From Fallopia convolvulus (taxonomy: Eukaryota; Streptophyta; Magnoliopsida; Caryophyllales; Polygonaceae), in NCBI GenBank assembly GCA_964016875.1, contig OZ024729.1:21410494-21474493 (forward strand): a stretch of DNA of 64,000 bases, written 5' to 3'. How positions within the stretch are numbered: the stretch's first letter is position 1; each line of letters starts with the position of its first letter. The notes under the pieces were generated by a model. It worked only from the letters and a program-made list of their open reading frames with translations, searched no databases and was not told the origin of the DNA. Shown here in pieces: positions 11,011-22,805 of the stretch. The translations under genes were made by a program, and so were the position numbers.

Positions 11011-11380
11011 TATAATTATAAATAATAAATAATCTAAATCTAAATACATTAATTAAAAATCATCTTTATGAATTCTTTCAATATATGTTCCTAATGTTTC
11101 ATTCTCCTTCTCCATCAAGAATCTACCGCTCATATATCCTTTCTAATCATAGCCCTTACAATTGATTTTTGATTACTCTACATTGAAATTCCTATCGATT
11201 GATTTCTTGCTCATCTTCACTCATCAATTTGTTGCTATGCTCCATGTCATCTTCCTTTGATTAGTTTGTCATTGCTCTCCATTGCCTTTTCATTCTCCTT
11301 CTCCATCAATAAAAATACTTCATGACTCATTCTCCTTTGCCCTTTCATTCTCCACCACCCTCAAGCACACAACTGCATAA

Positions 11381-11485
11381 TGGTTAATGGTGACATCCAC
11401 GGATCCATTATCTACATTGCCAATATCGTCGCCGCCGTCGTTGGCGCTGCCTCCATCACATATATCACCGTCAATTGTATGTGAG
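11381..11485 (+). CDS. Small hydrophobic ORF, possible captured exon
   Basis: A 34-residue frame begins MVNGDIHGSIIYIANIVAAV and has a hydrophobic core (about residues 9-31). It is notably GC-richer than its AT-rich surroundings, which suggests an exon carried in by a mobile element. No family is recognised and the frame could be fortuitous. Confidence 0.2.
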
Positions 11486-13150
11486 ATAATCAAAGATAAC
11501 CTTTAATTGAAATTAGTATAATAAATTATAAGTAAATCACATGAGTGGATTTTTTTTAAATAAAAGCGTATCTTTTTTCTATTTATATAGAATTTTCAAA
11601 TTTTAAATTTGATTCCATTTAAAAAACACGTATAATTGTAGAGGATTTCGGAGTATATGGATTTGATTTTTAAATTAATTCATCATAGCCTACAATTAAC
11701 TTAATTTGCTTATGTCATCTCAAAATTACCTTAATTTACAAAATATTCTACCTTTTCTATCTTATTTTGAGCAAAATTGTTCTCCGTAGACTAATATATT
11801 ATGAACTTTCTTTAAAATTGAAGATTTTGGGTATAAGTTTTTTGGGTACTTTTGAAAAAATGTACTACTTAAGATTTCTCCATAGACTTTCCAAAAGTAC
11901 TACTTAAGATTTTGGATATTTTTGAAAAAAATGAAGATTTTGTTCAAATTTAAAAAATATTTTTTATTTTTTATGAAAATATTTTTATCAATAGAGATAT
12001 TTTATATCAAGATTCTATTATGAAATTATTTGTTCAAACGACTTAAAAAAATAAAGAAGTAATACTTTCTAAAACTATTACTAATAGATATTATGAAATT
12101 CTTGAAAATTGAAATTTTGGGATATTTTAAAAAAAAATTATCAAAGGTATTTTTAAAACTGTGAAGATTTGGTTCAAACTATAAAATCTTTTGCTTCCAT
12201 ATTTTAATGATTTTTTAACAAAGGTATTTTTATAAAAATGAAGGTTTGGTTCAAACTATAATTTCTTTTGCTATCCTTTTATGGAAATATTTTTATCTGT
12301 AGAGATATTTTATAGAAATATTTTGTTCCTAAAGAATTATTAGAATTATAAAAATTATATACTTAGAAGATATCTATCAAAAATATTTTACTAATAACGA
12401 TAATTTATACTAGAATTACCAATTGCGATAATTTATGGTTTAAACTATAAAAATATGCAGTTTGAACCAAGTCTTTTTTATTAATCAAACCTTATCAATC
12501 GATTTTTCAAACTATTTTTTTATTATATAAGAGATTTAGCTATTTAGTCACCTCTTTTTCTATTCATAAAAGAATTTGTTTATAATACTAGAAATATATT
12601 CGTGGAAGATGAATGTATTAAATTAGTACGTAAAACGATTATTTTTCATATAAAATCTAATTAAAAATTTTAAGAAAATCCGAACTACGCTAGTAAGTCC
12701 ACTAATTTGGGTCATATGATCCACAACAAAATCGAATATACCACATTTATGTGCAATCTTAATCTTCCATAATCTCATTGCTAATGGTAAGAGTCTGTCA
12801 CCAGGAATCAGTATTGTTGGACAAAAGGGTTTTCTTGAGGCCGGCCGGCCAAACCGAACCATGGATTGCCTGTGCAGAGAATGCATTTGCACGTGAATAT
12901 AAAAAGCCTTTTGGACTCAACTGTCTCTTTAAGGCAAGGATGTCATACAAGATCTGCTGAATCCTGTCATCAACAGAAAATACCCAGACGCTGTTTTAAT
13001 TTACACTGTCAAAATTTGATGCATAAGGGAAAAAAAAATACAAGAAGCAATATGTTTCACACACTCAAGCTTACATTTGTTGTCTCCGATTTTCGGATTA
13101 TGGTTTTTGATTGCATGAAGATCTAAGATGATCATTGCTTCTTCATTAAT
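11486..13150. other. AT-rich DNA downstream of the resistance gene
   Basis: AT-rich DNA with loosely repeated themes such as GGTTCAAACTATAA (around 12170-12260) and AAATATTTTTAT. It includes a GGCCGGCCGGCC palindrome near 12840. No gene is recognised. Confidence 0.35.
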
Positions 13151-13159
13151 ACTTTCAAC

Positions 13160-13235
13160 AAGTCTGCAAGTTATTACAGTTACAAATCACAAGCTTCTCA
13201 AAGGAGGTGGCAAACTAAAAAGCCATCAATACTGT
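13160..13235 (-). repeat. Diverged copy of the CNL 3' end
   Basis: The stretch GCAAGTTATTACAGTTACAA ... AAGCTTCTCAAAGGAGGTGG resembles 13515-13575 inside the neighbouring resistance gene (GCAAGTTGTTACAATCACAA ... AAGCTTCTGGAAGGAGCTGA). It is probably a decayed duplicate of the terminal LRR codons. It is not translatable. Confidence 0.4.
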
Positions 13236-13430
13236 CAACAGCTTCTTGTTCACAGGGGAAGAACAACTTCTTGCTTTTGATGGACTGTCTAATTATCCAA
13301 CCATGTTGCTGAGCCGGAGCCTTCGCCAATGCTGTCAACATAGTCAATGCCGCATACTAGTTAAATACAATTGTTTGACAATGATTAAACGTAATATGCT
13401 ATATTTATGTACTATTTATTCTTTTTCCTT

Positions 13431-16400
13431 TTACCTTCTCTTGAATAAATCGGTCTCTTCTCCAAGCAAATTCAACTTCTCATGATAAAAAGTTCCGCGA
13501 ACCCATTCCGGAAGCAGCAAGTTGTTACAATCACAAATCTCAAGCTTCTGGAAGGAGCTGACGAACTGAATCCATTCTGGCAGCCTCACCATCTTTGGAA
13601 GATCTTTCAAACTCAAACTTTCAAGTCTATTGAACCCTTTCCACGACATTTCGCCTTCCTGACAAGTTATCTCCAAAGAAGACAACTCTCCAATTTCCAA
13701 GGATTCCAGCGACATAAAACGGCTCCTCTTGTTCTCTTTTTCATCTTCAAATGTAAAATCAAGACAACCCTTAATGTGCAACTCTCGAAGACCAGTGAGA
13801 TGCTCTAGCTCTTTCGGGAGAGTCTTTAGCCCTGGGCTGTTCTGGATCGTAAGAGACGTGATGCAGCTGGACATTTCTCTTAATGCATCATACATATTGG
13901 GTGGCGGAATGTTTAGCTCGTTAAAATTCTCGATACACAAAGATCCAGAATCTCCTGTGAGATAATGTTCCCATGGGGTAGATGATATCAAAAAATTATC
14001 ACTGTCTATAGAGATTCCGGCCCATGACCCTCGCGATGCTTCTGACAACCACCAATATTCTTTTACCAAAATTGTGAAAGTGGCCTGATTCCTTTTTTTG
14101 GCCAAGTGAAACCTCTGAACTGATGATATAGGCATGGATGTCAGTCTTAAAAGAGGACATCCAAATATGTGCAGCTTAAGACGGCAGGAAACTGATTGTG
14201 ATAATAAGGGCCGCTCTTGCTCACTGTGATGGATCCCAGCTGTATCTAGTCTTCTGCACCATCCTTTCAGCTTTGGAAGACGGGTTAGCCGAAGACATTG
14301 CAACGAAGGAAAGAATAACCCAGTTGAAACACTCTCTTTCTCTTCTATGTATTCTAAACTTGGCAACCAACAAATCTCCAAATGTCTCAGACGTGGAAGA
14401 CGGCTGAACAATGGAAGATGGTCACATGTCAGAGATTCCTCAATTGTTATATGCTCAAGATTTGGTAGCACAGAAGCCAAGTCATCTGTCGGCGCCCAAG
14501 ATGGAAACCGTGTACCCTCATACCCCTGTAGGAAGAACTCTTTAAGATTATAGTGAGGTTGGAGCTTCGAAAAGGTCATCATCTGATTTTCAAGGTAGGA
14601 GTCCCATGGTTCTGGGTAGAATCCGGCACGCCACTCGATCTTTAGTCTATTCAACATGCTCTTGTTAATTAAAACTGCTCCACTGTCCACTGAACCTTCT
14701 AAACCCCCATTATAAGGAAGCACGATTGTTAAATCCCCCTGTAAGTTCAAAAGAGGTTCCAATTCCTCCAATTGTGCAGCAAACTCGCAGTTTTGTACAT
14801 TACTGACAACAAACCTACTTAACTTGCATAAGGATGTTAATACACCTATTCCAGAAGGCATATGAGTCAGGGAATAGCAGCCTTCTAAATTCAATTCCCT
14901 TAGATTGATCAATTTGAAGATGCCCTTTGGCAACTTCCTCAATCTTCTACAATGAGAACAATCAAGCACTTTGAGGGTGGTGACAAATTCAATCCCTCTT
15001 GGCAGTCTTTTCATGTATGGCAGCTTAATCAACTTCAACTGTGTAAGGCTTTTAAGCCCTTTCCACGGCAATTCACTATCTTGGAAAGCATTAACCTGCT
15101 TTGACTTTTCATCACCCCGAGGTGTAAAATCATCACAAAAATGATCACAACTTTCAACGTGCAATTCTTGAAGAACAGATAGATGTTGCATACCTTCTGA
15201 TAGAATCCTTAATTTTGGGTTGTCGTGGATCTTGAGAGACACAAGGCGATTAGATATTCTTCTAAAAGCCTCGGTCATATTGGTTGATTGGATGTCAAAA
15301 CCAATAAAATCCTTCATCGCCAAAGATAAAGGATTGCCATCGAAATATTGTTCAAGATACCTTTCCCATGGTAGAGATAGCAACAAATTCCCATCATTCG
15401 TATGAAATTTACAAGACAAGCTCACAAATGATGACGAATGTGCAAATAATTCTTTCTCCCCACATGAAACAACTTCTACTGGCTTTAAAATAAAGGCCTC
15501 ATCGTCCTCACTCTTTAAAGAAAACTCTTTGATAGACGAGAGAGGCATGGAAACCATTCTCAAACGAGGGCATCCATAAATATGCAAGTCGGAAAGATGA
15601 GGAAATGGTGGCAATAGTACAGATTGTTCTTGCTCACTCTTATTTGCACTAGTAGCCAAACTTCTGCACCAGCCCTTCAATTCTTGAAGTCCCATAAGCC
15701 AAAGATACTCCAACGAAGGAAAGAACATTGCACTTGGAACATTGTCTTCTATGTATTCCAAACTTGACAAATTGCAAATAGTCAAGCGTTTCAAGCACAA
15801 AAGTTTGCTGAATGATGGTAGATATTGACATCTCGTAGAATTTTCAATCATTACAGAAACAAGATTTGGTAGCACACAAGTCAAATCATCCGCCCACAAT
15901 GGAAACACCAAACCCTCATATCCGTGTAGTGTGAAGTCCTCAAGATCAGGGTGAGGTTGGAGTTTTGCAAAGACATCCATATCATTTTCCGGTTTCTCGC
16001 TTGTTCTGGACTCGGGCCACTCTATCTTTAATGTCTTCAACCTCTTGCTCAACAAAATAGCTCCATCACCCTTTGGCTCTTTCAACGTGCTCTTGTCAAG
16101 AAACTTGATCACCAATTCTCCTTGTAATTTACAAAGAGGTTCCAAGTCTTCCAGTCTAGCAGCATACTTGGATTCTGAAGGGCCTACTATAAAGTTGTAT
16201 AATGTCTGCAGGGATGTTAATGCATCCATTCCTAAAGGCATGTGAGTCAAGGCATAGCAACCATCCAAATTTAAATGCTTGAGGTTGATCAATTTTCCAA
16301 TGCCCACTGGTAACTCCTCCAATTTGGTACAAGACTTTAGCAATAAAGACTGTAGATTCCACAGTTGAACTATTGAATCCGGGAGGGTCTTGAACTCATT

Positions 16401-18393
16401 ATTAGAGAGATTTAAATAACGCAAGTGGACCAGATCTCCAATTGAATGTGATAGACTCTCAATCCTCCATTTCTGTAAATCCAACACTCGGAGGCATTGA
16501 TAGTCTAACATTAACTTCTCAACATTAAGTAACTTCTCCCATGGATTGCGCCAGGTGAATACGTCATGGTGTAGGAGAGTACGTAGTCGCGTGTTTTTGG
16601 GTTCAAATGTTGAGATTCGATCAACTGTATCAATGGTGCACTTGAGGTTCATATGGCGAACATGTTCTTCAACGATTAACTTTTTGGCTGAATTTACCAT
16701 GATACCTGAATCCACCATAAGCATCTCTACTCCAGCTACTTCTTTGGCCAAATCATGCATCATATCATGCATTCTGAAATGTGTAACATCACCCTGTTTA
16801 TCTCTTTCCACTTCTTCTAGAAAGCATCTGTTATACAAAATCTTCAAGCTATTATTACAAAGATCTTCCTCACTTTGAGCTTCATTTTTTCTGATACAAC
16901 CATTGGCCATCCATATGCTGCTCAGTATCTCTTTAGAAATAACAGAATTTTTAGGAAAGAGTGCACAATACCGAAAACATTGCTTCAGAGTAGAGTCAAG
17001 ATCATCATAACTTATCTTCAAAATACTCATGATGTTGTTGCTCTCATCCTTTATTTCTGCCAAGTCAAAATCTCTAACCCGCTCCCATTTGTTTTTATCT
17101 TCCCTAAATAGAAGACACCCTATTGTCTTTAAAGCTAAAGGAACTTGTCTACATTTCTGAACTATAAGTTTCCCAATCTCAATCAACTTCTCATCCTTTG
17201 TTCCTTCGAAGGCCATTCCTTCAAATAATTGCCACGAATCAACCAATGAAAGACCTTTTAGTTCATAGGTTGAAGCTGAGCCCATAACATCTGCCACCTT
17301 TCTTGAGCGTGTCGTGACCACGATCCCACTATCCTTGTTTCCATAATTCAGAATATCCTCCATTTCTAACCATTTCTTGCGACTCTCATTCCGCACATCA
17401 TCTAACACAAGAAGATACTTCTTTCCATGAATTTCCCTGATGAGCCGATTCTGCAATTGTTCTTGCCCCAAGTTATGCAAACTTATATCATCAGGACTAA
17501 TACACAAAAGGATCTTCTTCAGCAACAATTTCATATCAAACTTTTGAGAGTCTGAAACCCACAACTTTAGATCAAATTGACCACTATGAAGTAGACTCTC
17601 ATCATTGAAGACAACTTGAGCAACTGCTGTTTTCCCCATTCCACCAATCCCAACAATCGAAACAATTCGAATTCTTTTCCCATCAACAGAAGATCCTAAC
17701 AAGAAGTCGATTATGTTTCTCTTGTCTTCATCTCTTCCAATGACTTTAGCACAGTCGACAAAAGAATATGCTTCACAAGCCAGGTTCGTTGATTCTGTGA
17801 TGCTTTGCCCCATGAGCCCAAATCTCTTAAGGTCTTCATCAATAGCGTTAAAATTCTTTCGATGCTCCTTAATCTCGCTATGCACGTTAATAGCATACTT
17901 AGCTTGATTGAAGTTAGAGAAGAAACGGAGCATCTGAGAAACACAATAAAATCAAACAAAATAATAAGATATGTCAAGTAACGGACAGTATATGTTCCCA
18001 ATTATCTACCATTTTTTTTTCCCGAAAGTACCTAGAAGTAGGTGTTTTTATGAGTATTAGCTTTTGATTTTGGAAAAACAGAAGGAAGAGACGTACTTTT
18101 TTCAACTTCCTATCATCTGTCTCGAATTGCTTCTTGTGAGTCTCAATTTTGTCAAGAAAATCCTCAGCATCAAGAAACGCATCTCGAAGTCGTTTGTAGC
18201 CATTAGTTACACTTTCCTCCGGGAATTGTTTGCCTTCGATGTCAGAGAGCAGATCTCCAACCAGCCTTATTGTATGGGTTATTGCTTGGATTTCTTCTTT
18301 ATATTTCCAGATGGATTGAATCTCCTTGCAAATCGGGGAGCCCAAAAACTTGAAGAGCACATCAGCAGTTTTGAACAGAACAACAGCATCCAT
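13431..18393 (-). CDS. CC-NB-ARC-LRR (CNL) disease resistance protein
   Basis: Two exons: 18393-18097 (99 codons, from MDAVVLFKTADV) and 17933-13431 (1500 codons). They are separated by a 163-bp intron with GT donor and CTCAG acceptor in phase 0, giving about 1599 residues. Order: a CC/Rx-N-like domain (1-140); NB-ARC with P-loop GIGGMGKTA (about 194-202), kinase-2 LLVLDDV (273-279), RNBS-B GIVVTTRS, GLPL-type VPLALKTIG, RNBS-D CFRYCALFP, and MHD (487-489); then LRRs to the end. CNLs are intracellular receptors that sense pathogen effectors, bind ATP/ADP through NB-ARC and trigger cell death. The LRR region holds two similar blocks (LINLKHLNLDGCYALTHMP and LINLRELNLEGCYSLTHMP), so it is longer than usual. 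No internal stop is seen; it appears intact. An upstream in-frame ATG at 18558 is less likely because homology starts at 18393. Confidence 0.93.
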
Positions 18394-18569
18394 TGTTGTC
18401 TTCTTCTTCTTCGGGAGATGCCAGAATGGCGGTCGGAGAACGCAGGTACTACTTATATTGAAGAACACGCTTAATTTTCCTTCTTTTTTGTGTGAGGATG
18501 TTAGGAAATTAGGATAAGAGAGAAGACGAGTAGTCGAAGACTCGAAGTCAATGCACATAGTTTGTAACT

Positions 18570-18576
18570 GCTCTAT
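18570..18576 (-). promoter_or_regulatory. Candidate TATA box of the CNL gene
   Basis: The minus strand reads GTATATAGAG about 180 bp upstream of the CNL start codon, a plausible TATA position leaving a leader of about 150 bp. A TTGAC W-box core lies near 18548, where WRKY factors could bind. The assignment is by position only. Confidence 0.4.
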
Positions 18577-18599
18577 ATACTTGCACGTATCGATACGTT

Positions 18600-19130
18600 A
18601 CACAGTACTGTAACATTTTTGTCACAAATGATTTCCATTTATTTAGAAATATAGAATATTTAAATTTAAATAATTGTACAGGATTTATCATGGGGCTCCC
18701 ATTATTGATCATGCTGATGACGAGGATTAAATCTAATCCTTAATCTTCCATTTTATTCCTTTTTGGCTAATATTGAGGTCATTACATGCATGTAATTAAT
18801 TTGTTTAAGAACAAGAACAGAACAAGTCCTTTAATTGCTAGCAGAACTTAAATAATAAGTAGGGCTAATGTACAATTACTTTGCAAAAATCTATTAGTTC
18901 CTTCCCACGTAATTTTCTAGGAAACAATTTTTAATTAAATATATTATCTAAATTCCTATGATTTGCAACTTCCTATAAATTACTTCACATGAATAAAATT
19001 CTTAAAAATTATACTTTCCACCCTCAACCAAACAAACAAAAAAATTAAAAAATTATACTTCCTATGATTTGTGCTCTAACACTGGTATTTTCATCTTTGT
19101 TGTTCATTGTGCTTCTTTTGCTCTATCTAA
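18600..19130. other. Intergenic DNA upstream of the CNL gene
   Basis: No gene, RNA or element is recognised in this AT-rich stretch. Confidence 0.35.
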
Positions 19131-19136
19131 CCGACC

Positions 19137-19371
19137 GCGGTCTTGTTCCGGTGGAGTTTATTAGAAACTCTATAGGTAGAGTTCTAAAACCCTATTATTG
19201 TAAATTAGTAAATCCTAAGGGAAAAAAAATTAAAAAGAAAAAAATCATTAGTAAATTTGGAGAGAGAATAAACTAAATCTAGCCGTTAATTTATATTTGG
19301 ATGGTTGAGATTTGGCCAAATCTACCGATAGAGTTTTTTATTAAACTCCACTGTAACTAAACCCGACCGCG
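19137..19371. repeat. Inverted-repeat, MITE-like unit
   Basis: About 50 bp at each end form an imperfect inverted repeat: GCGGTC...GTGGAGTTTATTAGAAACTC on the left and GCGGTC...GTGGAGTTTAATAAAAAACTC read inward from the right. No target duplication was found and the ends are uncertain. Confidence 0.4.
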
Positions 19372-19445
19372 AGCTCTTACCAAATCGCTTGAGTGAAGTC
19401 ATTTTCAACGTCTGGACAAAGAAAAAGAACTTAATTAGCAAGCGA
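19370..19445 (+). repeat. Left copy of a roughly 75-bp direct repeat around gypsy gag DNA
   Basis: GCGAGCTC..ACCAAATCGCTT...GGACAAAGAAAAAGAACTTAATTAGCAAG here matches 20925-21003 with only a few differences. The pair brackets the gag-containing segment. Confidence 0.75.
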
Positions 19446-19489
19446 GCTCCTATCAAATCGAATATGTCAATATGTCCTTGTTTGTAATA

Positions 19490-19740
19490 AATGAGAAAAT
19501 TAAGGGGTTTGTTTGTAAATAGTCAAAATATGAGGGAAAAAGTGTAAAAAGTTGTAAACGAGTTTGTTATAACTCGAGAAAGGAGTAACAGAATGTCAAG
19601 CTATTCAGTTGTAAACTCTCTCTTTCAATGAAATTCAGGATGTTGTTGTTTGATTGAATATCATATCCTTTTATCCCAATTCTTTCTTTCAATTTCTAGT
19701 TTGAATACCGATTTCCGGTATTAATTCGTATCAGGAGCCT
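19490..19740 (+). repeat. Probable LTR remnant before gypsy gag
   Basis: This non-coding stretch leads straight into a gag reading frame and ends near TTCGTATCAGGAGCC, a plausible primer-binding region. No second LTR was found, so the assignment rests on position. Confidence 0.4.
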
Positions 19741-19748
19741 CTTTCATG

Positions 19749-20995
19749 GCGAGAATTCAATGATAGTAACCTTACGAGAAACTCGTGCGCAAGCTTTAAT
19801 GCAGGAATCAATGGCGAGAGAGATGGAGGACCTTTTTGAGGGTCGAATGGCGACGTGGAATGACAAAGTCGATGGGAAATTAGCTAAAGTCAATGAGATT
19901 GAGGAGAAATTGACCAAGATCGATGGGTCAATTCTAGAGATGTTCGAAGCTCTGCGGGTTTTTACTAAGAAGATTGAAGTCAGTGTGGGAATTGGTCCTT
20001 CAAATTCGCAATTGGGAGGTGAAAGATTGCCTTCTCCAGTCGCAATTAATGAAGCGCCAAGATCTTCTCCGATGGCACTGCATTCTCCTTACTAGAATTT
20101 TCAAGGTGCAGCTCAAATTCCGACAAATGATCGATTTAGGGCAACCAATTCTGGGGGATATCATAATGGATGAGGATATTCTGATCTTACGAGTCTTTCT
20201 AGGTTGGATTTCCCTCGATTTAATGGGGAAATGGTGAAGGATTAGCTTTTCAAGTGCGATCAGTTCTTCTTGATTGACAAAACTCTAGAAGAAATCAAGG
20301 TGAATTTAGCATCAATTTACCTAGATGATCAAGCAGCTCGTTGGCATCAAGCGATGGTGCAGTCTGAGATCAATAGTGGTATGATTCTAGATTGGAATGC
20401 ATATAAAATCCTGTTGTTAGAAAGATTTGGAGAAGTCATAGATGATCCTATTGTTGAATTGAAACTTTTGCAAGAAACTGAGCGGATCATGGAATATCAT
20501 AGTAAATTTGAAATGATTAGAACTCATGTGAGGTTGCCAGAAGATTATCTAGTAAGTGCATACTTAGCTGGTTTAAGAATAGACACTCAGATGCACATGA
20601 GAATGTTTCAACCACAAACGGTTAGGCAATGTCTAGCTTTGGCTAAGTTATATGAAAATTCTCATCCTAAATTGGTAAATTCGAGCTTTAAAAGCAGTTT
20701 TGGTGGTAATTCTGCTGTCAAGTCTGTTCTTGGAAGGAAAAAAGATTCATCAGGGTTGAAAGCAAATTCAGTTGTGAGGAATGATGGTCATCAAGGGGGA
20801 ATGGAAGGAAAGAGTGTTCCTAGGAAGTTGTTGATTGCTCAAGAGATGAGTGAATGCAGAGCTAAGGGATTGTGTTATCAGTGTGATGAGCCTTATATGC
20901 CAGATCATTACAAAATACTAGCAAGCGAGCTCCTACCAAATCGCTTAAGTGAAGTCATTTTCAACCTTCTGGACAAAGAAAAAGAACTTAATTAA
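19749..20995 (+). pseudogene. Ty3/gypsy gag fragment with stops
   Basis: The conceptual protein includes a coiled N-terminal part (MAREMEDLFEGR...), then LDFPRFNGE, CDQFFLIDKT, DDQAARWHQ and RLPEDYLVSAYLAGLR, typical of the Retrotrans_gag capsid region in plant gypsy elements. Stops interrupt it near 20094, 20170 and 20240. A zinc-knuckle start (CYQCDEPYMPDH) loses its last Cys where the element is cut off, at about 20920, by the right copy of the flanking repeat. No protease, RT or integrase follows. In intact elements Gag forms the retroelement particle; this copy is dead. Confidence 0.8.
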
Positions 20996-21003
20996 TTAGC
21001 AAG
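20925..21003 (+). repeat. Right copy of the direct repeat around gypsy gag DNA
   Basis: Matches 19370-19445, with an extra AATT near its end. It begins inside the reading frame of the truncated gag zinc knuckle. Confidence 0.75.
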
Positions 21004-21009
21004 GCAGAT

Positions 21010-21155
21010 GTTGAAACCCGAATATAATCGCGCTAAATACGATATTTTATTAAATACTCACTCTCGGATTACCAAACGGAAACCCGAATATAATAGTGCT
21101 AAATACAAGCGCTAAATACAAGATTTTATTAAATACTCACTCTTGGGTTACCAAA
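21010..21155. repeat. Two-copy tandem repeat of about 70-80 bp
   Basis: GAAACCCGAATATAAT, GCTAAATAC and TTTTATTAAATACTCACTCT recur in two adjacent units, each ending TTACCAAACGG. Confidence 0.75.
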
Positions 21156-21355
21156 CGGTTTTCATACGTAGATTATAAATAGCGCTCTCACTCGGAGATC
21201 AAACACATCAAATCTAGGTACAGGAAAAGATTCCAACGTCGAGTAGTTTTTCGATCCTTTCTTTAGTCTTGCCTCATTACTATTTATAATGTTTGAGCTC
21301 CTTGCCCATTCTTCCACGATCGATGTGGGACGAGATTTTGTAGGGAATCCACCAG

Positions 21356-22186
21356 TGTCGCAAAATGAGCCCCAAAAACTATAAACTCAACAGGAATCGA
21401 AGAGATCAACGAAGCATGAACAATAAAACCTAAAGCAGATGAACACACGAGATGGTGACCCGGTTCGGATGTAAATCCTACGTTAGGGAGTCTCAGTTCG
21501 GAGAGACCAGCCCAAGATCCACTAAGTTTTCAAGATAGTACAACAACAAGGTTACACTCAACAACAGATCTCTAGATCTAAAGCGCAGAGAAACGAAAAA
21601 ACAGAAGGATACAACAGAATATAGAGGAAGGGAGAAATCTAATAGGGTTTCGACCCCCTATGAAGGTTGTCGAAGCTTTGAGATGAAGCTTCAAAGAAGA
21701 TGTCGTCGGATCTTGCTGAGAAGAGCTCGTCGGAGTTGTCGTCGCCAAGCTTCTCCACCGTCGCACCATCTTTCTCTCACTTTTCCTCTCTTCTCTCTCT
21801 TTTCTTTCTTGGAGCTCCATTAGGGTTTTCTGAATGAATGAGCTCAATGAGGGAGCAAGCTAGTATATATAGCTAGGTCAAGAGACGCTCCAACCAAACG
21901 CGTCGTTTCAATTAAGACGCAAGCAAGCTTCAAAACTCTTGGATTCGGCTTCAAGTTTGGGCTCTTTGGTTTCTCATGAGAATAGGCCCAATAACACTGG
22001 ACTTGGATTAGCAAGCTACCTCAACAAACAGGAATGAACCGGGGAGGCCACAAGCTATATTATTAGCCCGGTTTTGGTTCCAAAGCTGATTTTCTCTTTG
22101 CTTTTTGATTATTGACCTATTGTACAAATGCCATCCAATTGTTGTGTCACTTTAGAAATATTAACATAGGTTTAGAAGTTTTAACA
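21356..22186 (-). repeat. Copia 3' LTR
   Basis: 831 bp, plus-strand text TGTCGCAAAATGAGCC to AGAAGTTTTAACA. Pairs with 26839-27668. The frame for a Ser/Arg-rich peptide inside it is not a gene. Confidence 0.93.
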
Positions 22187-22429
22187 ATTGCCCTCCTAAA
22201 CTAGTTTATGGTTCTAAAGAAGCACATATCTCGAAAAAACAGTTTTAGGGATCTTGAGAAGGTTTATCCAACATCATTGACCAAGGTACCACATCTCAGG
22301 TTACATCACTGATGTGGAGCTGGGTCCTGCAGAAGACAATCTTGTTAGTAGGGACTAGTTTAGTCCCAAAGTCCGCAGGATTCACATCTCTAGGTATTTT
22401 CTTCACAGATATCTCTCGGTTTCCCACTT

Positions 22430-22670
22430 GTTATCTTATATAGTGGTGTCTCCCATCAATGTGTTTTGATCTCTCATGGTGCACAGGGTCTTTGCATAAA
22501 TACAAAGCACTCTGGCTATCCATGAAAAGATTGGGCATGTAAGTTTTGCCCTCTATTTCCTGTAAGATGCCACGAAGCCAGGTAGCCTCTTTTGAGGCTT
22601 TAGTAGCTGCTATGTACTCTGCCTCAGTGGAGGAGAGTCCAACTATAGTTTGTTGCTGGGACTTCTAAGA
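22430..22670 (-). pseudogene. Copia RNase H region
   Basis: Reads LSSTEAEYIAATKASKEATW then NLFMDSQSALYLCKDPVHHE and SKHIDGRHHYI, the conserved C-terminal RNase H of Copia elements, including the catalytic STEAEY Glu and the DSQSA Asp. It has no start of its own; it is part of the decayed polyprotein. Confidence 0.85.
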
Positions 22671-22805
22671 AATGCAATTTCATGCCCATCAATAAAAATA
22701 TACAGTGGTAGACTTTCTACTGTCCTTGTTGTTGGCATAATCCGAGTCCACATATCCATGTAAGTGTGACCTTGGACTATGCTCAGCTTATACAAGTCCT
22801 ACATT

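Noticed and set aside
19064..19276. Small membrane-like ORF of 70 codons
   Set aside because: It spans the edge of an inverted-repeat unit, ends in a Lys-rich A-tract translation and matches no family.
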